The notes below the pieces were generated by a model, which saw only the letters and a program-made list of their open reading frames with translations, was not told the origin of the DNA and made no database searches. The position numbers were made by a program, and so were the translations under genes. Positions 43,148 to 52,930 of a stretch of 64,000 nucleotides of DNA are shown here, in pieces. The stretch is from Porphyra umbilicalis. Its lineage: Eukaryota; Rhodophyta; Bangiophyceae; Bangiales; Bangiaceae. Positions within the stretch are counted from its first letter, which is position 1. Each line of letters begins with the position of its first letter. Location of the stretch: positions 1 through 64,000 of the forward strand of contig KV918924.1 of the NCBI GenBank assembly GCA_002049455.2. Direction: 5' to 3'.

Positions 43148-45625
43148 CTACACATCATCGTCGTCCCGCCCCGTGGATTCCGTCAGAGATGAGAACTGCA
43201 GGAACTCCAACCCACTTCGTGTTGAGGTTGAGCTCGATGGAGGCGCCCCGGTAGATGGTTGGCGCCTGGCTAACAATGCCGCCACGGACGACTGGGACTT
43301 CTGCACTGCAGCTGCCACAGCGGCCCACTGCTGCTCCCTTTCGTGAGACAATGGGAGTCGCGCAACCGCAGTTGGCGCAGCAGTGGACGTCTCGGCGGTG
43401 GGCTCGTCATCCACACGGTATTCGTGTTCGGTGGGCTTATCGGTCGTCAAGCCCCCATGCTCGTTGCCAGCGCTACCGGCTCCGGCGCGCGCCGTGGGAG
43501 TGCCTCCTTGGCCCACAATAGCCGCCGGTTCAACTGCGTTTGCTCGTGGGGCCGGCCGACGGGATGGAGCGGCTGGTGGTGGACGCGGTGGACGGCGAGG
43601 GGGGCACATGGCAATTAAAGCCAAGCCGCTCTTCCCGGGTTGCCCGACGGGACGGCTAGCGCCAGCACCACCTCCACTTGAAGACGCTTGTGCGACTCGG
43701 CGGCGCTTGACAGCAGGAGCACCCACTCCTTGTACAGACCCGGTGGCCTTCGACGGCGGGCGGGCGGCGGTACCGCCGGTTCCCGTGGGGCCCTCTCGCA
43801 CAGCAGCGACATGCGGTGCCGGCGCCCGAGCGACGCGACGAGCGGCGACGCGGCGGGCGCGACTAGCACCAGTTGTGGCCGTCTTCTCCTCAGCCAGCAA
43901 AAGGTCCATCTCCTCGTAGCGCTGTTCGAGCGTCATGCCGGATGTGGCGGACGCGTCCTCAGTGGTCGTAGATGAGGCAGCTGCTGACTGCTCCCGATCC
44001 GCACCCAACGGCACGGCAGTGTCGTCCACCTCGTTCTCAGCAGCTGCCGCATCGTCAATAGTTGGTGTACGTGCACTGCTCGGGGGCGTCATGTCCTCCA
44101 CCGCACCGAGACTGTCCGATTCAAACACATGGCACGCGGCCGCCAAAAGGGGGACGACCGTCGGCACCCGAGGCCGCCCGACTGACGCAAGGTCCGCCAG
44201 CACGGAACAATAATGTTCCTCTTGTGTTGCGACGAGCAGCATAGTAGCCAGCGCCACACCAACCGGGTACTTCATACCAGGCCCCACGCGCGCGACCTCG
44301 ACGACATCTAGCAGGTCCTTCTTGAAATGCCGACGGCACGTGGCCGTCGTGCGCAGCAGCACGGGGTTGATGGTAGTCATGTCGACGATGATAATCCACT
44401 TGCTCGAAAGCGACTGCCGTGTGGGGTGCGCCTTGGCCGCCAAGGTCCCAGGGGCGGGGATGGCCGGGGGCTCGTCGGGCGGCACCTCCCAGACGGGCCA
44501 CCACTTCTGCATAAACCGCCGCACGCCAGGCCACGACAACTCCAAGTCCGCTGGAAGAACACCCGCCGAGTACTGAGCTGTCGCCCCGCCGAGGAACCGA
44601 GCCAAGCACAGAAGGCTGTCATTAACCAGCTGCTGCAGAGCGTCCCGCAAGTCCTCGCGCTTGGCCAGCCCCTCCAACACCCCGGTGATGCACTCAACGG
44701 CCGCCGCGCTCGGTGTCACAACGGGTTGAACAGCCGACACCAACTTGGTCACGTCCGTGTTGACCATCTCCGTGACCTTGAGCTCGTCCCTTGCGCCATT
44801 GCCGGCGCTCTCAACGCCGGACTGTGCCCCGCCGTCGGTTGATTTGCCGTCGGCAGCTGCCAATGCCACAACGCCTTGACGACGTGTTGCGACGACCATG
44901 CCGCCGTCTTGCACAAAGGCCGCATCGCCAGCGGACGGGGGAAGTGAACCAGCATCCATTCCACCAGCCGCAGGTGGGGATTCATCGGCGCCTGGTCCGC
45001 GGACGGTCAGGCCCCCAGGGGGCACTTCGGCGCCCTCCTCCCGTAACAGGGCACTGCCGGCGCCTTCGGCGTACCGACCATGAGCTCGAAAATCATCCGC
45101 GCAAGCGTCTTTGTTGGCGTCATCCGCCGCCCCTGTCGCTCCTGGGGGACGTCGAGCCACGACGACAACCCCACTGGGGATCAAGGCTGGGTCGGTAATC
45201 GTGGTGTTGCGGCCGTTGTCGTTGGCCACCGAAAGCCGCAGCTCCCGCAGCCGCAGGGCGGTGGCCTCAGACATAACGTCGAGCTCCTTGTGCCGGTAGG
45301 CGTAGGACAGCCCCACGTTGATGACACGACTTGCATGGTCGTCCTCGTCACCAAAAAAGCCCAGACGATCAATGACCCGAATCCAGCGGTGTTGCGGTGC
45401 TTGGGTGGGGTTGTCGGCCTCACACATGCGGCTGACCGCCACATGTAGCGTTGCGCCAACCGGGGCAAGGTGGCCGTCCAGCTTGACCGCCACGCTGAAG
45501 AACTCCTGTAGCAGCCGTCCAAGAAACACCTCTTTCTGGGCGTCTCCAATGCTGAGCGACTGGAAGAAGCGCACGTACTCCGCCCCCACCTTGTCCGTCC
45601 TGGCGTCGTTGTTATCCTCATTCAT
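43148..45625 (-). CDS. unrecognised 825-aa nuclear-type protein, third ORF of the KDZ element
   Basis: The ATG at 45625 opens 825 uninterrupted codons. Residues 1-160 look folded (EYVRFFQSLSIGDAQKEVFL; RWIRVIDRLGFFGDEDD). About 280-520 is a second folded region (RFMQKWWPVWEVPPDEPP; SLSSKWIIIVDMTTINPVLL; HFKKDLLDVVEVARVGPGM). The remainder is Ala/Ser/Pro-rich with a bipartite-like basic signal (APAVKRRRVAQ). I do not recognise a family. It is convergent with the helicase (213 bp between stops) and has the same codon style. It is free of stops although the neighbouring transposase has one. It may be a DNA-binding, coat-like or accessory protein of the transposon. Confidence 0.7.
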   Translation of the reverse strand: MNEDNNDARTDKVGAEYVRFFQSLSIGDAQKEVFLGRLLQEFFSVAVKLDGHLAPVGATLHVAVSRMCEADNPTQAPQHRWIRVIDRLGFFGDEDDHASRVINVGLSYAYRHKELDVMSEATALRLRELRLSVANDNGRNTTITDPALIPSGVVVVARRPPGATGAADDANKDACADDFRAHGRYAEGAGSALLREEGAEVPPGGLTVRGPGADESPPAAGGMDAGSLPPSAGDAAFVQDGGMVVATRRQGVVALAAADGKSTDGGAQSGVESAGNGARDELKVTEMVNTDVTKLVSAVQPVVTPSAAAVECITGVLEGLAKREDLRDALQQLVNDSLLCLARFLGGATAQYSAGVLPADLELSWPGVRRFMQKWWPVWEVPPDEPPAIPAPGTLAAKAHPTRQSLSSKWIIIVDMTTINPVLLRTTATCRRHFKKDLLDVVEVARVGPGMKYPVGVALATMLLVATQEEHYCSVLADLASVGRPRVPTVVPLLAAACHVFESDSLGAVEDMTPPSSARTPTIDDAAAAENEVDDTAVPLGADREQSAAASSTTTEDASATSGMTLEQRYEEMDLLLAEEKTATTGASRARRVAARRVARAPAPHVAAVREGPTGTGGTAARPPSKATGSVQGVGAPAVKRRRVAQASSSGGGAGASRPVGQPGKSGLALIAMCPPRRPPRPPPAAPSRRPAPRANAVEPAAIVGQGGTPTARAGAGSAGNEHGGLTTDKPTEHEYRVDDEPTAETSTAAPTAVARLPLSHEREQQWAAVAAAVQKSQSSVAALLARRQPSTGAPPSSSTSTRSGLEFLQFSSLTESTGRDDDDV

Positions 45626-46567
45626 TGTCTGTGGAGAACGAGCATCATGCAGAAACAGGCGAAGACTGACGAAAAACGAGATGTCAGAAGACGATCAACA
45701 GAAAACACAGACGCAACCTTGCGCGGTGAAGCCGTCTCCACGTGTGATAGAGCAGTGGCGCTCGCAGAACCCCCCGTACAGCAACCAAGGTGCAAAGAAG
45801 AGCAACGCACGCGCCCTCCGCATGCAGGTGGTCCCAAAATGCACAACATCGGGAGCGGCAAACGTACAAAGAGTGACAGAGTGAGCAGCAAGAACGCTTC
45901 CACCGAGGAGAGGGGGGGGGGGGGGGAGGGGAGGAGCAGCAAAAAAAGGTTGGAGACGAAGACGGCGCTGAGGACGAAGACGGTCGCATGGCGCCGACAA
46001 AAAAGGCGCGCAAACGGATCGGAGAGACCGAGGTGGGTTCTGCACCGGCAGTGCGAGAGCGGAATCGGCACGCGAGTCGAGGTGGACCGGCGCCAACGGA
46101 ACCGGACCGCGCGCGCTTTCGTGAAGCGATCTGCCGACTCCAAGCTGCCACGCTGTACTCATGCATGGCCCTCCTGGGCCTGTGATCAATCGTCTTCCCG
46201 GTGAAGTGTGTCCATGATGCCCCGAAATCAGCAGGCAGAGATTTCGAGGATGATATCCCTCACAAAATCGCCTGCGTAACCGGTGCCGCCGAAACCCTGT
46301 GGCGGGCGCGCGAAGCGCGCCCGGTTCTCCCCCCCCCCCCCCCCCCACATTCACATGCGTATTCACTCGAATTTGTGTGAATGCGGATCCGGGCGATTCC
46401 TATCTCCGGGGAGGGGGCACGCGGCGACCACGCCAGAAGTGCACGGCGGGGGGGCCGACGAATGGGCGAGGGCAAGCGGCTGCCAGACGCCGCCCCGACG
46501 GCCCGCTGCGGCGGCTGCCACCCGTCTGGCAGCCGCCGCAGCAGGCACCCCCCGCCACGCCCAGAAT
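45626..46567. other. 5' flank of the third ORF; G-run and strong hairpins
   Basis: 45911-45924 is a G homopolymer. 46304-46323 is a GGGCGCGC/GCGCGCCC hairpin followed by a C-run (46328-46346). ATTCAC/GTGAAT inverted repeats lie at about 46358-46383. This interval probably contains the ORF promoter and perhaps the right end of the KDZ element, but no matching terminal repeat was found on the left. Confidence 0.45.
46505..46542. repeat. perfect 16-bp GC-rich inverted repeat with 6-nt loop
   Basis: 46505-46520 and 46527-46542 are exact reverse complements (GCTGCGGCGGCTGCCA on the left) around cccgtc. A second overlapping inverted pair (gcggctgccagacg at about 46478 with cgtctggcagccgc at about 46523) suggests a more complex foldback. 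Confidence 0.85.
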
Positions 46568-46741
46568 ATTGCTGTCTTCCCAATTTTGGCCGATGTGGTC
46601 GAAGTCAAGACAGGCTCTTGGTCAACTACCCATTGGTCGAACGACTTTATCCGGCTGAATGGTTGGCTGAGAACCTGTTTCGCACAGTTGATCACCCCTC
46701 TTGACATCGATGGCATCGGCCAAAATTGGGAAGAGAGCAAT
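46568..46741. mobile_element. MITE-like element, copy 2 (174 bp, long inverted ends)
   Basis: The ends are inverted repeats of about 47 bp with few mismatches; both read ATTGCT.TCTTCCCA and then ATTTTGGCCGATG inward. The length equals the copy at 22109-22282. It abuts the dispersed repeat that begins at 46742. The copy-A locus near 20985 (cacgcccag, then ttaagacggg) may be an unoccupied version of this junction. No ORF. Confidence 0.75.
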
Positions 46742-47873
46742 AAGACGGGTCAGATCCGGTTGTCAGGATTCCGGCTCATCTATTGGCTACGAAGACTGTT
46801 GTAAGCACTTTCCAACGTATTATACTGGTTTGCTTTACGTGTCACATATATTCTTCTTCGTATCTAATATTCATCTCTCGTGTCTCAGCATCCCACCTGA
46901 AGTGGTCATATCGCATCATGTGGGAGCCCCATTGTTCGCAGTCACTTACACCGTCCGCCTCATGCAAACAAAAGAATCAGACGATGCAGCCAATCGCATG
47001 CCCGAGCCGACTGCGTGCTGGCGCTCGATCGAGAACGAAGGCGGTGACGCACCGCGTCACCACTTGTGGCGGGTGACGATTGAATCCTCATTTTTTGTGG
47101 CACGACACATTCTGACTTAGACCCACCAAACGACTCATCTCAACAAGAGCTTTCGATCGCGCTTCGTCGCGAGTCCGAAAGACCGATGGTCGCAAAGTTA
47201 TGGCCAATGTAAAAAGTGTTCATCTCTGACGCGACTTTCGGAATCGAGGCCTGCTGCATCTCAGAGAGCGATTCCCCCGGGCGACTTTGGGATGACCGAA
47301 TCTTCGAAGCAGGCTATTGCTGATCCCCGAATTTTGTCCTGGCGGGACAGAGACAGAGACTGACTCTGAATAAGAGCACTCTATTGGTTTAAAACGACAG
47401 TAAGAAGGCATTGAAGCCAATAAAAAGCCCGTATTCTGTGCCAGGACCTTGCATCGAGCAGAACTCACTATTTGTTGCCGCTTGATCCGCTTTTCTTGGC
47501 ACGGAGCAAGCTGCCCACGCGAGATTTTCTACTGTCTCCTCGCCAGAAGTGCAGAAAAGAAGAGGAGCTGATTTTGATTTCCAGGCTGTATGGGCACATG
47601 TAAGCAAACAGGAGCACCAAGTCAGTCCCAGGGGCGCATGATTGGTCGAGAGAGTCGGTCCGCAAGTCAGTCTCCGTCCACCAGGACAAAAGTTTGGGAT
47701 CAGCAATATCTCGGTTCGACCGTCGTGGAAAAGAAGAGGATTCTATCGTCGTCCGCCACGCTTGTTCTCGGTCGGGCAAAAGTCGGCGGGGGGCACGGTG
47801 CTCAACTTGCGGCTTGTCTTCGACAAAAAAAAGAAGCAGCAAGGTGAGAGTGTCTGAATACCACACCTGTAGG
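46742..47873. repeat. dispersed repeat, copy B (split by an insertion)
   Basis: 46742-47066 and 47765-47873 together match the continuous copy at 20992-21418. The break is at the cacttg/cgcttg duplication that flanks the inserted element. Confidence 0.85.
47067..47758. mobile_element. 692-bp non-autonomous inverted-repeat transposon with 6-bp target duplication
   Basis: It is absent from copy A. The ends are inverted: left TGGCGGGTGACGATTGAATC, right (reverse complement) TGGCGGACGACGATAGAATC, continuing CCTC..TTTT. Flanking 6-bp direct repeats are cacttg (47061-47066) and cgcttg (47759-47764), one mismatch; the empty site has a single cacttg. Subterminal inverted blocks (TATTGCTGATCCC and TTTTGTCCTGG) occur at about 47308-47362 and, inverted, 47664-47708. 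No coding capacity. The superfamily cannot be assigned from the ends alone. Confidence 0.8.
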
Positions 47874-47893
47874 GCTGTTAAAGCGGACGTTTC

Positions 47894-47919
47894 GGACAAA
47901 GCGGACGCGTCCGCTTTGT
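47894..47919. repeat. perfect 26-bp palindrome centred on CGCG
   Basis: The left half is GACAAAGCGGACG and the right half is its exact complement. A ccggacggtccg palindrome follows at 47959-47970. It lies upstream of the CACTA-like transposase and may be a subterminal transposase-binding site. Confidence 0.85.
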
Positions 47920-48102
47920 CTTATGGTCCCAAGCCTGTCCGTTTCCCATCGGACGCATTCCGGACGGTCCGTAATGCTCAAACAGTAGACCCCCTTCCAC
48001 TCGGTAACATGACACGCAACAATCCGCGAGATATTGACGAGTAACGCCCTCCAGGGCCCTGCGAAGAGCACGGAGTACAGTCATTATTCGGTTAAGTCCG
48101 TC

Positions 48103-48132
48103 CCGGTTATATCCACAGTGGATAAAACCGGG
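48103..48132. repeat. hairpin CCGGTT..ATCC / GGAT..AACCGG
   Basis: This is a short imperfect inverted repeat around acagt, in the non-coding stretch before the small ORF at 48258. Confidence 0.5.
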
Positions 48133-48257
48133 CCGAAGAACGCACCACAGGCGCCGAGAGAACGGGGAATGTGGACTGCAATCACATTTATGGTCGACCT
48201 TTTGGACTTATTCTCATGTAGGATCAACTTACACAAATCCTAGCACATCCTGCAGGA

Positions 48258-48566
48258 ATGGAACGTAATGTTGCCCGCGCAGATTGCCCGCCGGTCTGCC
48301 TGAAGGCGGACTGCCTGCCCAACAGGGCCAACACTGAGATCAGACGCCAGCCTGATGACGTTCAGCCTGTTGCTGACAACAAAAACTTGGACGTGTCTTT
48401 TCTAGTAGCCATGATGGCCAACACGACGCTGCAGTGCGACTTCGAGAGCGTAAGCGGTGAAGACCATGCGCAGGTGATGCGTCGCTGGGTGGTGGCTGAG
48501 ACCAATGTTGAGGCCATCGATGTGAAGGTTGACGTGGTTTTGGCTGGTGCGGACGATGAAGAGTGA
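48258..48566 (+). CDS. small hypothetical ORF, 102 aa
   Basis: The ATG at 48258 gives an acidic small protein with ordinary composition in its second half (LDVSFLVAMMANTTLQCDF; HAQVMRRWVVAETNVEAIDV). There is no known domain, and it could be an exon of a longer gene. It precedes the CACTA-like transposase on the same strand and may belong to that element. Confidence 0.3.
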   Translation: MERNVARADCPPVCLKADCLPNRANTEIRRQPDDVQPVADNKNLDVSFLVAMMANTTLQCDFESVSGEDHAQVMRRWVVAETNVEAIDVKVDVVLAGADDEE

Positions 48567-49340
48567 TGGGGCATGGTGGGTCGGTACGAGGCACACTCTT
48601 GCGTGATCAGGTTCTGCGAAGGCAAGTAGAATTGGATTTTATCTCGTCCGAGTTCACCGTAAATGCTCTCTTTCGTACTTCTCTTTCTTCCCAGTAGTAT
48701 TGAAATGACCTCATGCACACCGTGACGGAGCTGCTTCCTTAAATAATTCTGACCCCGAAATCGAATTTTCTGAAGGACCGTTCGCCAGATTGTCTTACAT
48801 CGGTTCCAGGATTGCTGACAGGAGATGTTTGAACAGACACGCAGACTGTCCCCAGTTGCGTACGGGACCATCAACACGATGGTCATCGGAAATTAACAGG
48901 ATGGATCGACTCTTGCTGATTCTCAGACACTTATGACATGGCCCAGCGGATAGTTCTTTCAGACGGTCCTCAGAACTAACCGCAACCAATCGGCAAACGG
49001 TCCGTCGGACCGTTTGACGGACAGCCCCTGGGACGGTCCGTTTAACCTGTCTGCTGGACATGCAGGGCATAACTTTTAGGAGTGCGGTCGTGAACCCATT
49101 CAGGTGGGCTCATCGGAAGACGATCAGCTCGACAGCTCAGGCGCACGTCCTGCGGATAGGTGTACCAAACGTGCCTGGCATCAGACGGGTCCGAGAGATC
49201 CCTCACTTCAGCTGTAAGCAACATCTTGCAGTGCTCAGGCCGTTGGCTGCTCCCTGTACCCCCTTCTGCCCCATGAGTCGAGCCCGTCCGCCGTCCAGTT
49301 ACTGGCACTGTCAAAGAGAGCAAGTCTATCGATCGGAGCT
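48567..49340. other. upstream region of the CACTA-like transposase with ACGGTCC palindromes
   Basis: 48994-49016 is an inverted repeat with perfect 11-bp arms (CAAACGGTCCG/CGGACCGTTTG, 1-nt spacer). Further single ACGGTCC/GGACGGTCC sites lie at 48963 and 49031. Repeated short subterminal motifs are typical of CACTA element ends. No gene otherwise. Confidence 0.5.
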
Positions 49341-52300
49341 ATGGGCATGAATGTGTCAAAGAGACGGAAGCGTGGACCTCTTGCGTCCGCTTACTTTTCT
49401 TTTGAGAGTGATGAACCTGTGCCTGTGCCTCGTCACTCTGTGGGACAGGCGTCTGCTCATGTGAGCGCCCCTGGAGCCTCATGCGCTTCGTTGCCTCACG
49501 CTCGTGGCAGCGCTGAGATGAATGGCTCGAGATCTGAGAGTGACGGTGAGGCGGAACATGGTGCCCCTCACGTGCTGCCTGTTATGGTTCCTCCCGGGCC
49601 TTCTCTTGGCGGTGGCGACGTGGACGTGGACAAAGGCGGAAGTAGTCCGTCCGCGACAACGACCGACACTGAGTTCTCCAGTCTTTCAGATGAGGACAGT
49701 GCCAACTTTTCTTCTCGTCGGGAGCTGCTCTGTTACGGTTATTTGTATGGGCGTGCACGGTTGTCAACAAGACAGTACGCCATCATGCGCAGCGTAGAGA
49801 ACTCATTCTCGGCAACAGAGAAGTGGCCATCCCGGTGGCGTCTGCAGCAAGTGAGAGCAAAGCTCTTGCTCGCAGCTGCACCTGTGAAAAAGCAGGTTAC
49901 ATCCAGGCAGTTCCCGTCGGGCAAAGGAAAGTCATCAAGGACGCTTCCTGACGTTGTCGTGCTGTACACGACCTTCTCAGAACATGTGAGGCGAGACTTT
50001 GCCGACTCATTGAAAGCCGCCATTTTTCATGATGAGGGTGACGCATTGCTTGGGACAGTGGACAGCCCAACAGAGTTCTTCCAGACAGTGGCGGCGACCG
50101 ATCCTGGGCGCTATAACTTTCGGCGTCAGATTAGACTGGACGGCAGGCTGTATGCGCTCGGAGACATTGTCTCCATGGCCATATCGGCGTCAGTGAGGCT
50201 CAAGGCCGAGCTACAGAGTACGGGGATGGCCACAGACGGCCAAGTGTCTTTGTCGCCATCAGAATACGCCTCCGGTCATGCTCTGCGTGTCGGAGACTTG
50301 ACTGCCACGTTTATGCTGACCGAACATTCGGCTCGACCGGCGCTACTATCCTTATGCTTGACGGGAAACGGGACTTTCACTGCGCGATTCACAAGGTGCG
50401 GGACCATACATGCGAGGCGCGTCCTGGGTGTCCAGGAGGGAGCTCCAATTGCATGGAACGCTGTATCTACCGTGTCCAGCATGAAAGTGGACGTAGCTGT
50501 CGTCAGGGAAGACGCCGAGCTCGTGCCGAAGGATCCTTACAAGATATTTGTCTCGTGGTATGGCGACCAGTACGGCACCATGAAGCGTCGGCGTGGTGAT
50601 GTTGAGGGGCACTATGGCGCCTACACATCTGTATCACTTGACTTTCGGAGTTCAACTGTGCGTCCGTTGTTTTATCTTCCGCCGGGCGCTGCTAGCGCGC
50701 CATTGATATCCGCCGTTGTCAAGGACCTATGCCACGCCTCCAAAACTGGGATTACAGTGTATGACGCATTTACAGGGAAAAATGCACTGGTGCACATCTA
50801 TCCTGCCGCTGGCATCTTTGACTCTCCAATGGCAGCTAAGCTATCCAATACAATTGGCGCTACCGGCGTGGAGCACTGTACTAGCTGCGATATTGTCGGT
50901 CTAAAGACGACTTCTGAAAGAAAGGAACGCGCGATGAGCAGCACGACGGTTTTTGACGTCAGAGACGCTCGATATGCCCGCGTCCAAGAACGTACTGCTG
51001 CTGTGCAGCGCGCTGTCATTGGTGCTGGCCTGAGCTCTGAGGCAACCATAAAAGCAGCGCTTTTGCTGAACGGGATGCAGAAAGGTCCTGGCGACCAGTT
51101 CATGGGTTTGTCCGAGGCACGTAGGGCTGGTTCTTTCGACGTCCACGAGCACGTCATAGTGGCGCCATCTCATCTGCTATTCTTAAATCTAGCCGGCCCG
51201 CTACTTCAACAGGTCTACAATGCGCTGTCAGTCTTTCAAAGGGATGAGTTTGTGAAAGACATGCGTGCGTGTTCCCGGTATGTACCCCGACATACCGTTC
51301 TCAAGGCCTTTGAGCCAGAGAAGATGGGTGGCACAACCTTGTCCATGTCCGATTACGCTGTTCTTCTCACTATTGCTCCGACAGTGCTGGATGACATGCA
51401 CTCACAAACCGTTCTACCGGCGTTGGCAGTGTCGGTTCTTGCGGCGCTCAAAGCTCTACGTGCGTTTACAAACGCGTTGTTCTTCCGCCCAACAATTCGG
51501 AACGACGGGGAACATGCCGTCCGCTGAAAGCCAACCGTTCACACGCTACAGCTGTTGGGGTGTTCTCTGCTCAACGAGCTCGCCTCCTTCACAAGTGAAG
51601 GAATCAACTGGGAAAAGCCAAGCGTGCACAGAGTCCTCGAGCTTCTCTATCGGACCCTGCCACTTGTTCAAATTGGGCCGGCCATATGCGAGCTGCTGTT
51701 CGAAAAGTTCCATCAAGTTTCCAAGAGAGAAATTGAGCGGAGCAACAGCCATGATCCTGCTGGCTTCTCGATGCAGAGATGGCGGGATGTTGATATGCTT
51801 TCCAGGGTTGTTGCCGCTCCAGAAAAGTACGGCATTCCACAGGAGTGGCTGACAGACCCTAACGGACAGGAAACGGAAGCTGTGCTTCAGCATAAGCTCG
51901 GATTTGGCTCTTGGTTTCCCGACAGGCGTACTGAGGCGTGGTCGACACGAGGAGTGCAGCAATGCTCGCACGTCAGCGCTTTTTGGATCCAATACGCCGC
52001 TGGCAGGGTATTGAGATTCTGGAGGAGCGCAAAGAGCAACAGCCATCTCTTCAAAGTGCATGCAGGTGCCACTATTGCCGTGCTGCAAACGCCTCCGACG
52101 CAGACGGATGCGAACGCGGCCCAATCTGTGCCCGAAGCTGTGCCCGAGTTGCATTTCTACCGCGTGCTTGACGTCCCTACAATTGAGAAAACGGTTTTCT
52201 CTTCATGCCAACGGTGGTTGCCTCGGGTACGTCACTTGGTCGTCAACGGGGGCTCTCCCCAGACTGCATCGGCAGCCGCCGACGGCGGACAAGCAATGGT

Positions 52301-52433
52301 AGAACTAGAAGACCCTTCGAGACGGTGCGATGTGGCCTGTGAGGGCGTGAAGGAGCTGGCGCTCGCCCTACCATCTGGGTCGGCTTTCCGATTGTTCTCC
52401 AAGCAGTCCAGTTTTCCATTCAAATGTGGTTGA
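49341..52433 (+). pseudogene. CACTA/tnp2-like transposase with one in-frame TGA
   Basis: The ATG at 49341 opens 728 codons ending at TGA (51525-51527). The same frame resumes directly and runs to 52433, about 1030 codons in all. Residues 1-130 are disordered. The core fits tnp2-type (En/Spm) transposases: KDPYKIFVSWYGDQYG (about 398), PLFYLPPG, LVHIYPAAGIFDSPMAAKL, HCTSCDIV (about 518), and HLLFLNLAGPLLQQVYNAL (about 611). The downstream part has the family's ICELLFEKFHQVSKREIERSN block. A single nonsense change in an otherwise open frame points to recent decay or readthrough. A JmjC gene lies convergently 500 bp downstream. Terminal CACTA repeats were not found. Confidence 0.65.
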
Positions 52434-52930
52434 TTTTATGTCCTGACCTGATGAGTGCGAACTGCTTCACTCATTTTGTGCCAAAATCATAAACATAACC
52501 ATAATCTTTTCACGAGTGGAGAAAAAGCATTCTCCTGCGGAACAACGCGACGCGAAAAGTTGAGTACAACTTGTCCCAAAGCCTTCTTTTTAGGCAGCTG
52601 TCTGATGTACCGATGTTCGATCGTGGGCCTCGGAGCATCGCACACATTGGGAAGTGGGGCTCTCGCGAAAATCGAAAAAGACTTTCGCTTTACAGAAAAA
52701 TCCATGCAAGGAGTGACACAAGAAACGAGAGAATCACGATCATGAGCGAAAGAAATTCATGCCACCCGCTGAAGCAGTCTCCTCAATCCGCGAACAAGCT
52801 GCTTCCCAGCCTCCCCACGTAGACGGGAAACCACCAAAGGCTCGTGGGAGCCTTTCACGACAACCAAGGTGTTGTTCCCCACTTCCTCCCTGTGCCATTC
52901 GTCATAGGTGCATGACACACAGCGCAAGCA
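52434..52930. other. spacer between convergent transposase and JmjC genes
   Basis: AT-richer non-coding sequence containing both 3' flanks. No repeat recognised. Confidence 0.5.

Noticed and set aside
46505-46542. Helitron 3' terminal hairpin
   Set aside because: No CTRR end or AT insertion context within about 15 bases on either strand.
20992-47873. Long direct repeats as LTRs of one 26-kb retroelement
   Set aside because: The copies are too diverged (about 80 percent), host genes and DNA transposons lie between them, and there is no reverse transcriptase or primer-binding site.
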